Origin: Brachionus rotundiformis
Taxonomy: Eukaryota > Rotifera > Eurotatoria > Ploima > Brachionidae
Direction of reading: 5' to 3'
Length of the DNA: 64,000 nucleotides
Assembly (NCBI GenBank): GCA_016802295.1
Contig: JAESIW010000065.1
Span: 1-64,000 of the forward strand
Below are positions 27,201-36,788 of the stretch, one piece after another (position 1 is the stretch's first letter; each line of letters opens with the position of its first letter). The notes below the pieces were generated by a model. That model was not told the origin of the DNA. It saw nothing but the letters and a program-made list of their open reading frames with translations, and ran no database searches. The position numbers were made by a program, and so were the translations under genes.

Positions 27201-30200
27201 TAAACTAGATAGCTACAAATCAATATTACAATCAGTTCATTCATGTTTAAATTATCTTTTTGGATAGAGATGCCTTTTGAATTGAGTAAATGTGCATATA
27301 AATTTTGGTCATCATTTAACCGAGTCATACAGCACATATGCAATTTAATATCATCCAAAAGAAAGTATTTATTTGGATTGATTAAATCTTTTGAATTTTT
27401 TGGTAGAATCAACAGTCCTCTCAATGGCAAAGACGTCTGGTCAGATTTCATTTTGACTTGTCTTTCCATTATATAAACCGACTTCTGATTCATAAACTCA
27501 TTAATAAACTCTAAATTTCTTTGGGAACTTTTCAAGCATGGTTTCTGAGTTATTTGATTCCTGTTTCCTTTGAAATCTGCCAGATCCATTCCACTCTTTT
27601 GCTCCTTTACATTTTAAAGTTAAAAATATAAACAAGCTAATTAGTTGAAACTAATTACGTTGGTAAATAAATCAAATGGAACTGCCTTAAAATCATTATC
27701 TCTTAGAAACCCTTCCCAATCAAATTCGTGATTAATTTTATATGTATCTAAAATATTAAATTCTTAATCTAAAATATGTAAACAAAAAATTACTCTACTT
27801 TTATTAGTGTGAAATTTTATATTTTTAGTCTCTATTTGGCTAAAGAATTCATTTTTATCTCTTTTTTTTTTTGTAAAACTATACCAACCAACAGGTCTTA
27901 GATCAATATCGTTAATGTTCGCCCAGTAGTCCGAGTTAGCTCGCATAAAATGTACCAGAACTAAATCATTCTTGGCATCAACTAGAAAATTTTGTAAATA
28001 ATTAAACAATTTTATCAAAATAAAATTTTTGCTACTTATTTTAGCAGGTGTAAAATGATTGCATTTTGTACGATCTCTAGCTTCAAGATAATGATCAATT
28101 AAATAGCTTAATTCATTTTCGGGATATTGTATTTTTATTCTGCTATTTTGAGTAAAGCTTTTTCTCATTTCTGGCACAGCATCAGCTAAAAAAACAAAGT
28201 GTGGAGTCAAATTGGAACCAGTGTATTCAATTTCGAGAAGTTTTAAACCATTTAAAAGCAGATTAATATTGGTAGAATTTTTACTCTAAAAAAATTTCTT
28301 AATATAACTATTTTAAAAATTAAAAGAAAAACTTTAAAAATTTGAAGAATCGCAGTATCTCCTACACTAATTTGTTCATTTTGATCAGTTTTTTCACATA
28401 AAAAATTATACAGCACTGTTATATTGTCAGATTTGGTAAATATGAACTCCATTTTAGATAAAAAAATCCAAATATTATCTGTTGTTCTTAATTTAAAAAT
28501 TAAAAATAACTGAAAAAGCATTACGAGAATAAAATTACGAGGATAAACGGATAAAAAACATTTTAGTCATTTTCTCATTAATAAAATCATACGCAAATTC
28601 ATTAAAGTTGTCATTTATGTTGTATTTTTCTGGCAGATAATATTCAAATTGGTTTCCTCCGGATGGAAAATAATCTATTTTTGTTGCTTCTTTTAAAGGT
28701 ACCTGGTAAAATATTGTATATAGCTCAAAATACGCTTTCTTCAATTTTATAAAGTTGTCCAATTTTAAACTACAATTTGTGCATATTGATTCAAGCATTT
28801 CATCTTGGTCAAAATTGTGATTTAAGACTTCGATCGAATTTTGAAAAAAAGATAAATCATTAATCCAAACTGATTTAATTATATAACATAATTAGTTTTA
28901 ACATTTTTATTATATTGGAAATTTTTCAAACTTTTTTCCCAAATAGATTTTCTCTCATCTGTAACATTATCACCAGAAATATGTTTAAAATATTCACTAT
29001 CGATTTTTACCTTAAATTCAAGTTTTTTTTAATTTTTTATTTTTTTTACAATCAATTAAAACTTACAAAACTAACAACTTTAAATTTGAAAATTATATAC
29101 TTTAAATAGATATAGAAATTCATATAGATGGTTTTAAAGTGGTCCAAAAAGTGTTCATGTCCGAGACTAACAAACTTCTCTGGATCAATCATTCTTACAC
29201 ATAAACAAACTTAATTTTTTTGTTTAATTTAAGAAAATTTCTAAAAATTTAAAGATAATAACCTTCTTTTTCTGAATATTTAACCAATGCGTCAAAATAA
29301 GTGTCTTTATACAGAAAGCCGCCTTTTTTTAATACCAAACAGGTTTTTTTGTCAAAAAATAGGGACAAAAATTCAGAAAAAGCATTGAAAGGTAATGGTG
29401 AGAATAATTTCCATGTAAATTTGTATTCTAAATCTGACCATTTATCATTCCATTCAATCTTAATTAATTTTTTAAAAAAGCGAAAAAAAATTTTTCATCT
29501 TACATGATTTTTATTATTCAAACAAAATATTGGAATTATCTTTGTTTGTTGAATGACAAGAACGAGACCATTTTCTTTGAGAAACGAGATTAAATGGTCG
29601 AAAACTGTATCATTTGGACACATATTTTTCAAACGATCTTTGAGTGCACTGATATTCCATGATGGAATTTTTTCACCAAAGATGCAACTCAATTCTGGGT
29701 CAATTGTATCACCATTTAACAAAATATCGAAAATACTTTTCATCCAATTTAAATCAGTTATAATAAATTTAGTTTTTTCATTATAGAAAAATTGTCCTCG
29801 CGCACTCTCTGCTTTGGCATATCTTAAAGAAAGATGCTTGAATTGTGATAATTGGTAGTCCCTGAGCTTTTCGTCATCCAAAAATATCTGATTATGTTCA
29901 TCAATGGTCAGAATAGGTCTATTTTTTAGGTTTATTGATTTGTTAATTAACTCATCAATTAATTTTTCAGAATTAGAATATTTTTCACTATAAAATAAAT
30001 TCCATCTGAACATATAAAACGAACTGTCGAATATATATGAGCTCAAAGTTGAATAGGAAGACAATAAAAATGAATTTAAATCATAATTTTCTGAAGAAAA
30101 AGTTTGAAGCTTAATTTAAATATTATAAAAAAAAGATTGTTTAATATTTACCGTAATGCCTTGCCCCCTAATGCATTGCACTTTAAACCAGAATTCTGGA

Positions 30201-32261
30201 TTTTATGGCTGCATTTAACCCACTTTTTTTTCCAGATACGCTGCGACTAAAAATGCTGCAGTTAATGTCAAAATTTTGGTATAAATGCCGCATTAAATAT
30301 GTAAAAAATAATAAAAATTTTTTATTATTAATTTCTATTTTTATTATTTTTTAATTTTAATTATTTTTTACATATTTAATGCGGCATTTATACCAAAATT
30401 TTGACATTAACTGCAGCATTTTTAGTCGCAGCGTATCTGGAAAAAAAAGTGGGTTAAATGCATGCATTAAAATCCAGAATTCTGAAAATAAGTGCCGCAT
30501 TAGGGGGCAAGGCATTACGGTATATGATTTAATTAATACCAATTTTACGCTTTCACAATAATTATAGATGCTAAGTACCCATTGACATAACAATGACGCT
30601 GCCGAAGATATTTCGGCAATATGAGTTGGATTAAAATTTTCCATCTGGACATAACTCTTTAGATTCTTTAGTTTGTAATCATTTACCGAGTTAAGATCAA
30701 AATTTTTAAGTTGATCCATAAAATCATTTGAATTAATCATCTTGGCAAAGTTTTGGTAACTTGGCGGTTTTGCAAATAATAAGCAAATGGCCTCTCCGAC
30801 CAACTGGACGGCTGATGGCGGAGCAATAAATCCTTTCATTCTTGCTATTCTTCTACGATTCAGTTCATTCAAGCATGTTTCTATTTTTTTCAAATTTTCG
30901 TCTAAAAAATTTAAAATTTTTTCATCTTTTGGTCTGATTTTTGAACATACAAAACAATCTGGTACAAGAGGATTTTTTTCCGGATCTATTATGCCAAAAT
31001 TAAGAGTGTTTATTACTAGATCTATTTGTTCGTTCAAATTTAGTTGATTGCTCAAATCAATTTGAGAATGGATATTGAGCTCTGTTAGATTTCTTTAAGA
31101 ATAAATAAGTATAATAAAAAATTTTTTTCTGAGATATATAAAATACTTTATATTTGGCTCTATAGTTTTTTTTATATCTTTCTGGATTCTATTCAAACCT
31201 TTATGTAAATTTTTTTCTAATTTTTCAATTGTACTTTGATCGCCTTGGCCAACACCAAGAACAAGTATTCCGCAAGGAATAATGTTTTTTGCCATAATCA
31301 TAAGCAAACGTGACAAAATTGAACTCAAAGCCTGTTCTTCATTTTCTCTAACATCAAAGGTTATCACGACCAAATTTCTTTCAGTGACAAACAATTCCGA
31401 AATACACTTAAAAAAATTTCTTTAAAAATCTCTAAAGATAATTCTTTTCTTTTACTTCAGAACATTCGTAAACATTTAAGTATTTATTCTTCTGGCTCTT
31501 TATTTTGGCATATCCAAAATAGTTCTGTGAAGGAAGACTAGCTAACGATTTGTCTATTTTTTCGATCAGGTTAGGACGAAAATAATCTGAATTAATTATT
31601 ATACACTTAGCATGATCAAATAGGTGCTCTTTAATAAAAATAGTAAGATTACAAAGAGTTTTAGTTATTTTGATTTGTTTACCATTGGTAAAGAGTGTTG
31701 ATGGACTGTAATTTAAAGAAAGCATCAAACTTTCTGAGATATTTGGACAACATGATAAAAAACTATTCAACTAAATATAAAGATTAATTTTAAAAATTTC
31801 ACTAAAAATGAAAAAATAACTTTTTCTTGCGGTAAACTAAATAAATTTTTGCCATGAATTTTATTGATATAATGCAATGACCATATTGATATATTTGAAC
31901 ATCCATTCAAAATAATGTTTTGAGGTATTAGTAATTTAGTAACTAAGTTTTCATTTTTATGAGAGGATCTAAGCAAGTTCCAAAAAAGCAAATCAGTTAC
32001 AGTTTTGATTCCAGATAAATCAAATTTTCCTTGTTTAAAAAATTCCGAACTATTAATAGTATCGATGTCTAGATTATTTTTCGGAACTGCAATTTGTTCA
32101 CTTTGGTCTTGAATTTTCGAAAGACAATCAATTTTAGAATTCGAAAATTTTGTTTTAATGGATTTTTTTTCCGGTAAACTTGTGTTATCAGATATTTTTT
32201 TTTCACCAGCATCGTTAATTGTACTTGGAGTGGTCTTATCAGATTTTTCTTTATTATCCAT
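21203..32261 (-). CDS. giant tandem-ROCO protein: pseudo-Roc, dynein-stalk-like, COR, MBT, LRR/EF-hand, Roc-COR, two TIR domains
   Basis: Model of 18 exons on the complement: 32261..31821, 31770..31456, 31406..31147, 31092..30549, 30109..29504, 29458..29263, 29209..29067, 29010..28932, 28869..28539, 28486..28333, 28285..28036, 27981..27799, 27747..27659, 27604..27191, 26899..25247, 25198..25037, 23958..22113, 22059..21203. The sum is 8,523 nt, 2,840 residues, in frame throughout. In order: a Roc-like fold without a P-loop (about 200-340; NLVVITFDVRE, ILVLGVGQGD); a segment matching the dynein heavy-chain stalk and microtubule-binding domain (396-520); a first COR (about 560-790; FIITDLNWMKSIFDILLNG, YKFTWKLFSPLPF); MBT repeats (about 1085-1200; YLEARDR, YWANINDIDLRPVGWY, FDWEGFLRDNDFKAVP); leucine-rich repeats (1476-1739) with an EF-hand loop (1642-1653); a canonical Roc GTPase (GLGQAGKT 1777, DFAGQ 1825, THVD 1882); a second COR (1941-2190); and two TIR-type domains (2270-2406 and 2421-2551). 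Roc-COR proteins are dimeric GTPase scaffolds; TIR domains signal or cleave NAD. No kinase is present. The C-terminal half (LRR-Roc-COR-TIR) is secure. That the N-terminal half belongs to the same transcript is supported by phase and short introns but remains inference. The exon-14 start and several weak splice sites are the least certain points. Confidence 0.75.
23959..25036 (-). other. 1.08 kb intron of the ROCO gene
   Basis: This intron lies between the end of the second Roc domain (donor GTATGT) and the start of the second COR domain (acceptor TTAATTTAAG at 23,959). It is some twenty times longer than most introns here. A 60-codon open frame at 24,360-24,542 (-) has no recognisable domain or splice context. 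I see no transposon ends. Confidence 0.6.
30151..30520. mobile_element. 370-bp hairpin MITE in an intron of the ROCO gene
   Basis: The two halves are near-perfect reverse complements over about 160 bp per arm. The ends read CCGTAATGCCTTGCCCCC and its complement, around a short AT-rich loop near 30,310-30,345. It is flanked by TA on both sides (30,149-30,150 and 30,521-30,522), consistent with a Tc1/mariner-type target duplication. The arms differ mainly near the outer ends (for example ATTGCACTTTAAA against CGGCACTTATTTT). It sits in the 439-bp intron 30,110-30,548; without it the intron would be about 67 bp. A plus- and a minus-strand open frame reading into it are artefacts. Confidence 0.9.
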
Positions 32262-34004
32262 TTTAAATTTTTATTTTAGAATTATTATTTTCATTTGATG
32301 TATTAAATCTTTGAAAAGTTTCCAAGGAAACTAAAAAATAATGACTCAAATTGTAGCATAAACTTAATTATTGATAAATTAGAAATTTTAATTCTTATAC
32401 AAAAGATATTAAAAAATAAAATTTAACTTAGGTTAGATAACCCCATTAGATAAGCTTATTTAATTATTAAAAAAAAACTCAACATTTTTAAAAGAGAAGC
32501 TATATCACGGTGATTTACAGTCAAAGAAAATTATTATAAGCATCCAATATGTACTGTTTACAGCTAAATATACTGTATATTATTTTTCTTCTTAATTTTA
32601 ATTAAATTCCATTGATCTGTCACAGCTGATTCATTATTTTTTTGAAAGCCCCTTCCAACAAATAATTAGGACTCAAGTTAATATTTTCCAAGAACAGATT
32701 TAATAAAAGTTACTTCAAATTGATTAAAAAAGTAACTAATTTATTATTACAATATCTAATTTAAACATATTGTAATTTATTTAATAAAAAAATATTATTA
32801 ATGGAACAGTAAGAAATAAAAATATATCAAGAGGATAATTTATTTATAACAAATTGAACAATTTAATTGAAAAAATCACAGATAAATACTACTAATTTTT
32901 ACTGCAGCCATTATGATAGTAAAAATATCTTTTTTTTTTATAATGTAGAATTTTATTTTACACACCTTCTCTCTAATTATCATAAATCATGGAAGGTAAA
33001 CCCTGAGTTTCTTGAATCTTACTCGGATTGGCATTTTCATCCGATTCAATCCCAACTGCCAAGTTACGAGACATCTGATGGCTGTTTTTCAAGTGCCAAA
33101 ATAGTTTTTCTTTGTGCGCCTCTTTTCCTTTTATTACAAATATGAATGTTGATACCAATATTACTGAAGTTAATGAGCTTAAGTCTAAATGAACATCCAA
33201 TAATGTGATCACAATGATAACTTTTTATCAGTTTACACTTCTTCTGTAAACAATGCTAATCTCTAATCAATATATTTTTAAACATGAGCCCTAAAATTTT
33301 TTCTTTTAGTCATATTAAAGTAGATTTAAAGCCATTTGTGATAGCTTCAGCATTGTCACCTACTAAGTTGAAGGTGAGATTGTAACTCCATATACTTGAT
33401 TAGTTACTTAATACACACCCAAATTTACGATGTTTTATAGATATTATAGATAAGTTATAATCAAGACAGTCTAAATCATAATTTAAACCTTGTATTGATG
33501 CAAACACAATCTGGTTCACATCAAAATCAAAATATTTAAAGTAAGCAATTATTAATTTAAAATAGTTGATATTTTTGTTATGGATTATTTTGAGAAAGAT
33601 ATCAGGAATATAAAAACGCGTTAAAATATAAAAATAACATAAATTATTATTTGAAAAATAAAAACACTAAATTTAGGATTGCTTTTAATCATCAATTGAA
33701 AAAATCTTTAAAAATATCTTTAAAAATTTTTTTTAGATATTCTAATTTAAAACATTATGTCAAAATTTTTGAAAAATATTTAAAAAAAATAACATAGAAT
33801 ATACAAAAAGGCAGCTAGAAATATTTCACAAAAATTGATGATTATTGTTATTTAACAATTAACAATTGAACTTGAAATTTAATTAAAAAATTTTTATTAA
33901 TAAATACTTGTTCAAATTTCTTAAAATATCTTGCTCATTTAATAATTTACATATTTTATACCACTTGATGCAACAAAAAAACACTATGTTCTAATTTTGA
34001 AGTG
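32262..34004. other. gap between the ROCO and chlorophyllase-like genes
   Basis: Presumed promoter and 5' flank of the ROCO gene (minus strand), then AT-rich DNA. The only coding-like sequence is the possible terminal exon at 32,973-33,183 listed separately, plus a weak open stretch around 33,310-33,385 (-) without a start. No repeat or RNA gene recognised. Confidence 0.5.
32973..33183 (-). CDS. possible orphan terminal exon: membrane segment plus short tail
   Basis: On the minus strand an acceptor-like CTCATTAACTTCAG precedes an open frame reading VILVSTFIFVIKGKEAHKEK, a hydrophobic segment followed by a charged tail of about 50 residues rich in Glu/Asn/Ser, ending at a stop at 32,973. The tail has better-mixed amino-acid use than surrounding noise and resembles the end of a single-pass membrane protein. 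No upstream exon could be joined with confidence, so it may be a gene remnant. No family recognised. Confidence 0.3.
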
Positions 34005-35030
34005 CTATTTTGAATGATAACAAAATGGACCCGTTTTAATTACATCATAACCATCATATTTATATCTTGCTAAAATTTTAAGATTCTTATTAAAAAATCC
34101 TGAACCATTTGGATTTTCTAACCCTTTTATGAAATCTATGTTACGTTCTGTTATTCCTTTATAAAATAAGCTGATTGCTTTTACAATATTGGTTCTATAC
34201 ATGCCAAAATCGCAGTCTGTCTCGCATGTTTTGCAAATTGTCGATACCACATACTTTACAGCAAAATCATCTAGAAAGTCACCATGACCATAATGAGTAA
34301 AATTAAGCATCCAAGTTGGTCCAGGTAATGAGTCATAAAATCTAGTATTTGATAAAGCATCTGGTGCACAAGCAGGAATAATCCGTGACTTCGGAACCGG
34401 ATCCAATTCTGTTCGGAGTATTAAAGTTGGAACAACAAAAGGCAATTGAACTGGAGGATGGGTTATGAATTGTTTAACAAAGCCGAAAGGGTCATAACCA
34501 TCTACTGGATCTAAAAGAACTAGACTTTTAATTGATCCGCAAGTTTCATTAAGATATGATACAACAGTATGACCGGCAGCTGAATGACCCATCAGACAAA
34601 CATCATCAACCATTGGAAAAACTTTGTTTTTTATTACAGCTGGTGTAGAATTTGAATCAAATAACTCTTTCAGGTTTGCCAAAGTCCATTCGACGCTTCT
34701 AGCAAAAATCTTTTCTTCTTTTACAGGAAATTTTGGTGGTCTTATTGTGTCGAATATAACTAAGATCAATGAATTTTGTTTAACTAATTCAGTTGAAAAA
34801 TCTACATAGAAAGAACCAGAAGCCATTCCGTCCAAACCTGTAAGAAATAGAGTAGTGGGATATTTTCCAGGTTTTGTTGGAGCAAAAAATTTTAGCTCAA
34901 ACTCAATGGATGAATTTTGAGGTCGAATTGGAGAGCCGAATTTCCATGAAACGACATCTTCATTGTCAAATCGGTTCATTTGAAAACCATTGCATGCTAA
35001 AAAGAATAAAGCAAACAAGAACATCAACAT
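34005..35030 (-). CDS. secreted chlorophyllase-like alpha/beta hydrolase
   Basis: Intact single-exon frame of 341 residues. It starts with a signal peptide (MLMFLFALFFLACNGFQ). The nucleophile elbow GHSAAGH has Ser150; LLDPVDGYDP supplies an acidic residue (Asp174 likely); THYGHGDFLDD supplies His249. This Ser-Asp-His order with the following LDD motif is characteristic of the chlorophyllase family (Pfam chlorophyllase), which hydrolyses the phytyl ester of chlorophyll in plants. Animal relatives are usually annotated only as chlorophyllase-like. In a grazing animal a secreted form could act on algal chlorophyll or other esters in the gut; that role is inference. Six cysteines in the C-terminal half fit an extracellular enzyme. 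Codon use and lack of introns do not by themselves prove horizontal transfer. Confidence 0.85.
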   Translation of the reverse strand: MLMFLFALFFLACNGFQMNRFDNEDVVSWKFGSPIRPQNSSIEFELKFFAPTKPGKYPTTLFLTGLDGMASGSFYVDFSTELVKQNSLILVIFDTIRPPKFPVKEEKIFARSVEWTLANLKELFDSNSTPAVIKNKVFPMVDDVCLMGHSAAGHTVVSYLNETCGSIKSLVLLDPVDGYDPFGFVKQFITHPPVQLPFVVPTLILRTELDPVPKSRIIPACAPDALSNTRFYDSLPGPTWMLNFTHYGHGDFLDDFAVKYVVSTICKTCETDCDFGMYRTNIVKAISLFYKGITERNIDFIKGLENPNGSGFFNKNLKILARYKYDGYDVIKTGPFCYHSK

Positions 35031-35499
35031 TTTATTTTAAAATTTATTTTTCAAATTGACTATTTATAGATTAATAAAAATACACCTTGTATTTGGAGAT
35101 AATAAAGATCTTATCGAAACATATGAGAAATTTCTTTTTTTTCTTAACCAAAGTGCTGAATATTAAAATTGGAATATAGAAATTTTATTTTTTTTTAAAT
35201 TAAAATTTATTCCAAGTTTTTCATAAATTTAGTGGTCAATTTTAAAATTTAATAGTTTATTTTTAATCACCTTTAGATAAAAAAATATTTAAATTATATG
35301 ATATTAATATTACTAAAAAATTCATTATATGAGAGAATACAAAGTTCAAACGTTTGAGTAGTACTAGAGAGATTGTTTATTGGTAATTAAATAAAAATGA
35401 TAAAATTTTTAATTTAAAATAGTTATCAAATAAAAACTAAATTAATGATTTGATAGTCTTCAGTCCTAAGTAGCATTATTTAGTGATAAATAAATCTTA

Positions 35500-35950
35500 T
35501 CTTAAACAAACAATTTTTTTTCTTATATCCTTCTTGTTGAGCTTTATTTTTGATTTCTTCTCCATCCTTCCTTTTCACCAATTCTCCCCATTTTAGCTCT
35601 TTTGTAATTGTTGACATTCATGTTATTGCAATTCGCTCTACATTTCTTCGCCCTAGCGGCCTCCATCGAACAGACCTGTTTGGTATTCGTATTGTTCAGA
35701 CTTTTTCTATCTAACTCAGACACTCCTCAGCATTCACTTCCGTACATCAATGTAGCTTTAATACTGTGTTGATTATCTTGATTTTTGTTTCCTTGCTGGA
35801 GCATTTTGATTTCCAAACTGGTTTGAGTCTGGCTCTTTTCGTTTGCTAAAGTTTATTATTGATATCTTTCGTTTTGGTCCCATTTATTTCGAGTCCAGTT
35901 TTTCCAATTTTCTAAACTGATTATGAAATTTATGTTTTTCAGCACACTTA
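35500..35950 (-). mobile_element. decayed LINE reverse-transcriptase fragment
   Basis: Minus-strand translation in broken frames shows LGLEINGTKTKDIN, then KCSSKETKIKIINTVLK, then a YGSECW-like region and RRNVERIAI-like tail. This is the order of motifs at the end of the RT domain of RTE/L1-like elements ('GLEIN-KKTK', 'KT-LRI--TVLL-YGCE-W'). Several frameshifts and stops make it a dead fragment. The rest of the gap 35,031-36,788 contains no gene that I can see. Confidence 0.7.
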
Positions 35951-36788
35951 CTACTGGTCCTATTAATGATAAAAATAACACTTTTTTTAATAAAAAATAA
36001 CTCAAATTAAAAAGTTGTATTTTTTTTACTAAAATTTAGTTCATTTGTAAAATTATAAACTCAATTTGATATAATTTTTATTTATTTGTTTCAGATAAAT
36101 ACTAATTTTAAAATGAAATAAAGAAAAAAAAACATCATATTCTTCAAAAAATAATATTTTATTTTTTATTCAAATAAAATTGAAAAAAAATATTTATTTT
36201 TAAATATGCTTCTTTCTGTAAAATTAAATACAAAGTCATTCTTTAATAAAAAAAATATCGATCGAAAAAATAAAATAAATTACTATTCTTTTATCTAAGT
36301 TTTTTTTTTAATGAAAAAAATGCCGAGAATATCAATTACAGTCATCCCTAGCTATGATCGTTCAGTATTATACAACAAAACAACTTGGAGAAATTCGTTT
36401 GATTGCTTTAAATGTTTACAGATACAATTGTTCCAATTGAACCAGCGCATTTTCTATTTCAGTAGAACCGTCAGACCTGAGATAAAAATTAAAATGTTAT
36501 TTTTTATCTTTAGTTAATCTTTTAATAGAAATTTTTGTTAATTGCAATTGAAATATTTTCAAAAAATTTTGATGGCATTTGAATGTATATTAATATTAAA
36601 TTATTTTTTCTCAACCGAAAAAAAATTTTCTATTACTAATAATGCCATTTTCTAATATTAAATATCTAAAAAATTCAAACTTAAACCTAATTTTTAATCA
36701 AATTTTTTTCATCGCAATTAAAATATTCTAATTAATTAAATCTCAAAATGCAATAAAAATTTAAATTTGAATAAATTTTTATAAATAA

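Noticed and set aside
29301..29507. Plus-strand open frame within the ROCO gene
   Set aside because: The opposite strand carries the COR domain exon 6 (29,263-29,458) with clear family motifs.
30357..30561. Coding sequence reading into the hairpin element on either strand
   Set aside because: The arms belong to a MITE with both ends visible; splicing from 30,549 to 30,109 removes it and restores the protein.
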